From Phoronis ovalis (lineage: Eukaryota; Phoronida; Phoronidae): a stretch of DNA of 21,274 bases. Positions 17,101 through 21,274 of this stretch are shown here, piece by piece. Position 1 is the stretch's first letter. Every line of letters starts with the position of its first letter. The position numbers and the translations under genes are program-made. The DNA is taken from assembly GCA_028565635.1 (NCBI GenBank), contig JAOXYB010103493.1, forward strand, positions 1 to 21,274. The letters are read 5' to 3'. The notes under the pieces were generated by a model that did not search any database, had not been told where the DNA came from, and was given only the letters and a program-made list of their open reading frames with translations.

Positions 17101-19507
17101 AGGGACATGCACCTGGTCAACTTTAGGTACAGTTGGAAACATGGATACTAGTCATGGGTAATGCAGTGCACATCTGCCACTATGTTAGTGTCAACACTAC
17201 CTCTATAATGGACATACCTGAGGAGGCTACCATCAGCATGGCAGGGATGCAGTGTCAAAGCATTATAGAAATCAATCAACAGCTCAAGAGATGACTTTCC
17301 AGGAGCAAGATATTCTGAACCAAAATCAATCTGAAAGAGATTACAAAACTTAAATATGACATATTGAATCACAAACTGTTTGATAAAAAAATGATAATAG
17401 CTATACTTCAAAATAACATACTACACAATTACTATAAATTACTTTTTGATACTAAGTCCAATGATAAAGCCATCAAATCCATCTCCTTTATATAACCATC
17501 TATCAAATCCAGCTACACAGAAGTTATTATCTTACTTGGCCACAAAAGCCTTGAAAAGAGAACCAGTTTTCATATTAACTAAATCTGAGATTTATTAAAA
17601 ATTTTATGGGGAACCCATTAGGATTTTCAGCAAAATGTAATTTATTGGAAAGAGGAGATTTTAGCATTCAAAATCTTAAAATTTTGACAATAGTTGGAAA
17701 TTTCACAGAACGATGAATAATTTTGCCTGCTGTTGTCTTTGAATGAAGTCTGTTTTTTCATTAACTAAGCATTCTCTTTTATCAAAATGCTTTTTGTTTA
17801 TATATATTTTGTTTAAGGCTATCTTGTTTCTTTGAAAATGATAAATGTGACGTACTGCAGGCACACGATAGTTAACATTAGCTCCTTGATGTATCAATAA
17901 TCGAGCAAGGTGAAAGTTGCGTGGGGTAGTCATTTCATTGTCATTGATGCCACATAACGTAATATATAATGGCGTCCGTTGGTAACAGCCTATAAATGAC
18001 AAACTTAAAAATAGAAACGCATTTGAGTAATAGAAATAGTAGCAGCAAACCATATGATTGATAAAATTCCAATAAGTTGAGTTTAGTGTCAGCTACAACC
18101 ACAGACTCTTAATTATCAATATTTAATTAAGACTCCTACGTCCCTCAAAGTGACTTGACAATAATTATTTTTATATGTCTGAGCGCTGCAGATATATTTA
18201 TGATAAAGTACATGTATTACTAAATGAATGGACAATTAATACATGCTTAAATTATAAAACATAGAATCTTGTGTTATATAAGATGAGAATGATACGTAAT
18301 AACGAGTCTCGTGTAACTGGTTGCTCAGTGGATTGAAGCAGTTCCTTTCATGTCACCAGAGTATATTAGCTGGCTAATTCTGGAATTCAATGGACCCCCA
18401 TGCCCATCCCATGGGCAAACACAAAATAATGTAGAATATCAAAAAATGCTTGAAGACCTGAAAGGAATGCATCTGGAGTGGGGAGTGACAGAGGTGACCA
18501 AAGGTGTACTGCTCATATTTTTAGACGGTGATGTCCCGGGGGGCAGTCAATATAAAAGTGGGTACACATGTTCCAACAAAATTTCGCGTGAAAGGGTATG
18601 TTTTTCGAACCGCCGGTGTGTAATGCACATTACGCGCTTAGGGTCTTTTAGCTAAAATCACGAAAAGGGGTGGTTTTTTGGAGGTGTAACACTGCATTAG
18701 GGGTGTTTTTTCCCAAAAGTCACTTCCTTACGGGTATATTTTTTCAAAAAACTCACTTTCTTAGAGGTGTATTTTTTGCAGAATTTCACTTCGTTAGCGC
18801 CTTTTTTGGAACATGGGTACCCACTTTCATACTGACTGCCCCTCCCCCGGGGGTGATGTGCAGCCAAAACTCAAAATATCCATCCATTCTTAAGGGTTTT
18901 GTCTCAAAACTGATGGACCCATTTCTGTCACAGAAAGGACTCATTTCTAAGGTTTTCTGTCACAGAAAGGACCCATTTAAAATTTTTCTCTGAAAAATTC
19001 CCTAGAAATGCTATCTTTAAATGAAATTTTGAAAAAATGACTGACTGTAGGGATTTTATCGAAAAGTGGACTCATTCTTAGGGACTTGGACATTTCCGTC
19101 AAAAGTCACCCAATTCAAAGTGGCACATCCCCATATTCATAAGATATGTAAGTATCCCTCCCAAAGGCCTCAGATCCGACCAGGTTCTGACATTTTATGT
19201 TTATATTAATTTTACTGAATTGCAAATATTAATTAGCAAAAGCTTCAATTTCCGTTGTCTCCTCTACTTGTCTTGTGGGAGGTACTAGGCCAAAACTAAC
19301 AGGAAAATGATAAAAATTATAAGATAGATTAATATGAAGAAAATGTCAGACGCAACATATCTCATTTCACCTACCTTCATCCAAAGATGTTGGATTTATA
19401 CAATTACTTATTATTTCTTCAGCTTTTTTATATTGCTTGTTTTCTAGGGCCCGGGTTAATTCTGTTTCATTAATCCCGAACTCTACATGAAAAATGTTTC
19501 CTGCCAT
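13666..19507 (-). CDS. ankyrin-repeat protein with SOCS-box-like C-terminus (ASB-like), complete (7 coding exons)
   Basis: Coding exons in order are 19507-19375, 17989-17856, 17330-17218, 16759-16638, 15526-15091, 14596-14478 and 14174-13666. They total 1566 nt, or 521 residues plus stop. Phases (1, 0, 2, 1, 2, 1) fit at every junction. Ankyrin repeats are visible at about 47-85 (TPLYITLCG, LARLLIHQGANVNYR), 160-203 (ILSNGGDVN, MTPLHRTVI), 204-235 (SGAHLSATDFRGNTALAALC) and 250-300 (NMLDVDAQNKLGRTALFNCM, VLLRHDCNPC). Residues 393-403 (SLRQLCARKIF) resemble an Elongin BC box and 448-460 (LNVPVLENLVEIL) a Cul5 box with Asn where the first Pro is usual. If right, the protein is a substrate receptor for a Cullin-RING ubiquitin ligase. 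The two half-boxes are further apart than in a standard SOCS box, and a tail (490-521) rich in Asp, Glu and Tyr ends in Trp. No one-to-one vertebrate orthologue was recognised. The gene model is firm, the SOCS assignment moderate. Confidence 0.85.
14175..14477 (-). other. ankyrin gene intron 6
   Basis: GTAACA to gtttttag on the minus strand. Nothing further seen. Confidence 0.8.
14478..14596 (-). CDS. ankyrin/SOCS-like gene, coding exon 6
   Basis: Follows acceptor accattttag and ends at donor GTAACA. It encodes 39 residues, LVSPLLASLCSFRVVRRHIE to TCLIDR, plus one base. It is a helical segment (last ankyrin-like repeat) that links the array to the SOCS-like tail. Confidence 0.82.
14597..15090 (-). 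other. ankyrin gene intron 5
   Basis: GTATGT to accattttag, very AT-rich. Nothing further seen. Confidence 0.8.
15091..15526 (-). CDS. ankyrin/SOCS-like gene, coding exon 5
   Basis: Follows acceptor tttcttttgtag and ends at donor GTATGT. It encodes 144 residues (169-312) from NGGDVNIRDEYQMTPLH to GQVTEDEHKI, the core of the ankyrin array, and leaves AG of an arginine codon. The same frame is open ~100 nt upstream of the acceptor, which is treated here as intron because of the strong polypyrimidine acceptor and phase match. Confidence 0.88.
15527..16637 (-). other. ankyrin gene intron 4
   Basis: GTTAGT to tttcttttgtag. Contains the second copy of the ~240-bp dispersed repeat and most of the 28-bp tandem duplication. 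Confidence 0.8.
16351..16566 (+). repeat. dispersed repeat, copy 2
   Basis: Starts AGTTGAGGAAACGGATTGGA and includes TTTCATTTTTGAGATCAGCT and TTGAGTTATTTTCATA. It aligns along its length with 6974-7211, with several small indels. Confidence 0.85.
16595..16650. repeat. perfect 28-bp tandem duplication across a splice donor
   Basis: Two identical 28-bp units, 16595-16622 and 16623-16650, sit head to tail. On the minus strand the unit contains the last bases of exon 4 and its GTTAGT donor, so the 5' splice site is present twice. The absence of any mismatch points to a recent event. Confidence 0.95.
16638..16759 (-). CDS. ankyrin/SOCS-like gene, coding exon 4
   Basis: Follows acceptor ttttatttccag and ends at donor GTTAGT. 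It completes S127 and encodes VQFEEEWNPM to DLMLVIL plus one base. Joining to exon 5 gives ILSNGGDVN, an exact ankyrin loop, which selects this donor. A second copy of the donor lies 28 bp downstream because of a tandem duplication, but using it would read through a TAG stop. Confidence 0.82.
16760..17217 (-). other. ankyrin gene intron 3
   Basis: GTATGT to ttttatttccag. Nothing further seen. Confidence 0.8.
17218..17330 (-). CDS. ankyrin/SOCS-like gene, coding exon 3
   Basis: Follows acceptor aatctctttcag and ends at donor GTATGT. It encodes IDFGSEYLAPGKSSLELL to HADGSLL and leaves AG of a serine codon. SSLELLIDFYNAL is typical of the outer ankyrin helix. Confidence 0.83.
17331..17855 (-). 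other. ankyrin gene intron 2
   Basis: GTACGT to aatctctttcag. The reading frame of exon 2 stays open into it by chance. Confidence 0.8.
17856..17989 (-). CDS. ankyrin/SOCS-like gene, coding exon 2
   Basis: Follows acceptor gtcatttatag and ends at donor GTACGT. It completes G45 and encodes 44 residues, CYQRTPLYIT to ANVNYRVPA, containing the first ankyrin repeat. The open frame continues into the intron for another ~50 codons, but the donor and the next exon's phase fix the end here. Confidence 0.85.
18535..18851. mobile_element. 317-bp MITE with ~40-bp TIRs and perfect 8-bp target duplication
   Basis: The left end CCCGGGGGGCAGTCAATATA and reversed right end CCCGGGGGAGGGGCAGTCAG continue into shared AAAGTGGGTAC and CATGTTCCA blocks. 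GGTGATGT stands on both sides (18527-18534 and 18852-18859). An 8-bp duplication is usual for hAT, and also for P and Merlin; the end sequence does not decide. Internally it is a degenerate tandem array of ~31-33 bp units starting TTAGGGGTG, TTACGGGTA, TTAGAGGTG and TTAGCGCC at 18697, 18728, 18761 and 18794. No transposase. Confidence 0.88.
18880..19110. repeat. degenerate ~32-bp repeat block
   Basis: TTCTGTCACAGAAAGGAC occurs at 18923-18940 and 18955-18972, 32 bp apart. Looser copies of the GGACYCATTTCTTAGGG theme precede and follow, up to about 19080. The block lies directly right of the TIR element. Confidence 0.55.
19375..19507 (-). CDS. ankyrin/SOCS-like gene, coding exon 1
   Basis: ATG at 19507-19505 starts 44 residues, MAGNIFHVEF to NPTSLDE, plus one base before donor GTAGGT. 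A strong acceptor (ttgcttgtttgtag) ends at 19523 on this strand, only 15 nt before the ATG. The start codon exon therefore probably begins at 19522 and a non-coding exon lies upstream. Confidence 0.8.
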
Positions 19508-19522
19508 TTTCCAAATTATGGG

Positions 19523-21187
19523 CTACAAACAAGCAAAATTATAATAAAATTAATATTCAAAATATTTGAATTACACATTTAAGAGAAGAGACAGTTATTA
19601 CTAATTAAACATCGATTGTCTATCTATGATCTTAGGATGACTTGGCCTCGTCTAAATCAAGCAGTCTAGATAAATAAATGTGGATATTCCCCTTTTGGGC
19701 CATTAGTTATAGCCGTTTATAGTTATATAGAAGGGACTGAAGGGGGGGGGGGGGGGGGGCAAGGGGATAATTTTTTTATCGTTTTCTACTCTATTTTTCT
19801 TGGCATGTGTAAAACCTCATGTGTCAAACTGGGTACTCCTACCCCTTCTTACTCATCCAACAGTTTTAGAGCACAACATTCAGGTAGTACGGTGACCCCA
19901 AAATACTGTAAATAATTATATCGATATGATATACTATCCCGGGCATATGGCCTCCTGTGTAATCTAGTATATTTCAATACTATACACAAGATGCCATGTA
20001 AATGGTAAGGGATATTTATTTATTAAAAAATATAACAACGTTTTCTTGCTAGCTGTCCATAGTCTGGGAGCTGTCCGTGGCTATGAAAACCATGTTAGCA
20101 AAAGTGAACACCGTAAACTTCAAAAGTGATCGCATATCGTTCGTCACATTGCAATTAAAATACCATTAAAATACGCAAGTATACACGGTATAATTACTTG
20201 GGATTACGTACGTCATGTTTCAAAACAAAAGAAATATTACCCAAAGTCATAGGTGTAGACAGTAATCCATCTTCTTTGTTAACATTCTGTTTTGTATTGA
20301 TCCTGATTATTCTTTAACTTTATTGACAAAAAATAAACCGGATGTTCTTAAACTGCAGCTACGCGTTCTAACGTAAATGTCTGTTCGAAATTAAATAAAG
20401 GCTAATAGTGTTATAACACTATACTAAAAACCATATTAAAAGAAGGACTAATTATATCAGGATGTAATATATTGCTATTTGACAATAATTTACTCTTTAA
20501 TATTTCTTTGTTTGTAGCAGTACCACCAATAAATCAATTATTTTTAGTAATTAAAATAGATGATGTTTTTTGCATGCTAGTCAACAGTTTTAGCCATCGC
20601 GTTCTCAGTACATTATAAAATATTTACACTTAATATATTTTCAGATTTTTGAAAAGAATAAACTCTTCCATAAACATAAAATAAAATAGTTTCTGTTCAC
20701 AAGAACTTAGAATTGGTGTCATAATTACTAAGTACAAAAAGGCAAAAGGATTTTTAACATAAAATCAACTTTATTGTTAACAGAAACAAGTAATTTTACA
20801 TCGTAATGTAGCAAATCTAGACAGTTAGCATTTCTAATTGATTTGTACACCAAATTCAACACAGCAAATTATATAGCACAACAGTTTACTGTTTTACATG
20901 TACATGTTTTACTATCACAATCATGTCCGGAGGGGAATCATGTGTTGTTCAGATCATAATATCACCTACAAATAACAATTAGAGATAGCATTTTAATTAT
21001 TTAAAGCTGTAGTCATACCAAAAAATGGTTTAAATGTGTTTGTAAAAAATCATATAATAACCGACCAAAAGGTTAACTTATGACTTATAAACACTTACTA
21101 TAACAAAATATATTCATAACGTGACATTGTGATTTCTGCGCTAAATTTCATAACATTTGGATAGTCAAATATGCCGCAGTCTCTTAC
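19523..21187. other. 5' flank or 5'-UTR intron of the ankyrin gene
   Basis: No supported coding sequence in 1.66 kb. The acceptor at 19523 implies that at least part is an intron if a non-coding first exon lies upstream. A minus-strand AATAAA at 20770-20775 could instead mark the 3' end of another gene entering from the right. Confidence 0.5.
19742..19759 (+). repeat. 18-nt G homopolymer
   Basis: Uninterrupted G18, flanked by further G-rich sequence on the right (CAAGGGG). It may form a G-quadruplex and is prone to length change and to sequencing error. Confidence 0.9.
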
Positions 21188-21274
21188 CCGATTGACATAT
21201 TATTCTCGGACCCTCTGTTCGCGCGTTGACGTAGTAATACAGTGTGAGGCGGTTGCACGAAGAAGTTCATAAAA
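21188..21274 (-). other. possible exon or promoter at right edge, partial
   Basis: On the minus strand a good donor (CGG|GTAAGAG) ends a segment richer in CpG than its surroundings. It could be the non-coding first exon of the ankyrin gene (spliced to 19522) or a terminal exon of a neighbouring gene. One minus frame is open across the segment, but splicing it to 19522 meets a stop before the MAGN start, so it would not extend that protein. Too short to decide. Confidence 0.3.

Larger units (their letters stand above)
17990..19374 (-). other. ankyrin gene intron 1 of the coding region
   Basis: GTAGGT to gtcatttatag, 1385 nt. It contains the 18535-18851 TIR element, a degenerate repeat block to its right and, at 18401-18417, a perfect 7-bp palindrome with a 3-nt loop (TGCCCATCCCATGGGCA). 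Confidence 0.8.

Noticed and set aside
20380-20395. GTTCGAAATT as a tRNA B box
   Set aside because: No A box or cloverleaf could be built around it.

Overview
This is nuclear DNA from an invertebrate animal. It is AT-rich, has spliced protein genes with GT-AG introns of about 0.3 to 1.4 kb, and is littered with short non-autonomous DNA-transposon remnants. A mollusc or another marine invertebrate fits the compact intron-rich genes and the style of the repeats, but the window alone does not fix the phylum. No bacterial, viral or toxin gene was seen.

Three protein-coding genes can be assembled exon by exon with matching splice phases. (1) The 3' part of the gene for ribosomal protein S4e (rps4, + strand): four exons from 969 to 3362. 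The first ~87 codons lie left of the window. (2) A complete nup43 gene (+ strand): eight exons from 6150 to 11018, encoding a 381-residue WD40 nucleoporin of the Nup107-160 Y complex. (3) A complete ankyrin-repeat gene (- strand): seven coding exons from 19507 down to 13666, encoding 521 residues. It has a C-terminal SOCS-box-like segment and an acidic, tyrosine-rich tail, so it resembles an ASB-type substrate receptor for Cullin-RING ligases. nup43 and this gene converge, and their 3' ends meet around 12.0-12.7 kb.

Layout: 1-121, end of a repeat element with GGGCGATTATT units; 122-3362, rps4 introns and exons; 3363-6149, intergenic DNA with at least three inverted-repeat elements (3620-4025, 4520-4676, 5525-5893); 6150-11018, nup43; 11019-12633, nup43 3' flank with an inverted-repeat element (11211-11396) and a clean 399-bp TIR element (12142-12540, TAA target duplication) between the convergent genes; 12633-19522, the ankyrin gene, whose largest intron holds a 317-bp TIR element with a perfect 8-bp target duplication (18535-18851); 19523-21274, its 5' flank with an 18-G tract and a CpG-richer segment at the right edge that may be an exon.

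The three genes do not form an obvious functional unit: ribosome, nuclear pore, and probable ubiquitin-ligase adaptor. The points most worth a second look are a perfect 28-bp tandem duplication that copies the 5' splice site of ankyrin-gene exon 4, the unusual SOCS-like tail, and the set of small transposable elements, one of which (6974-7211) has a second copy inside the window (16351-16566).
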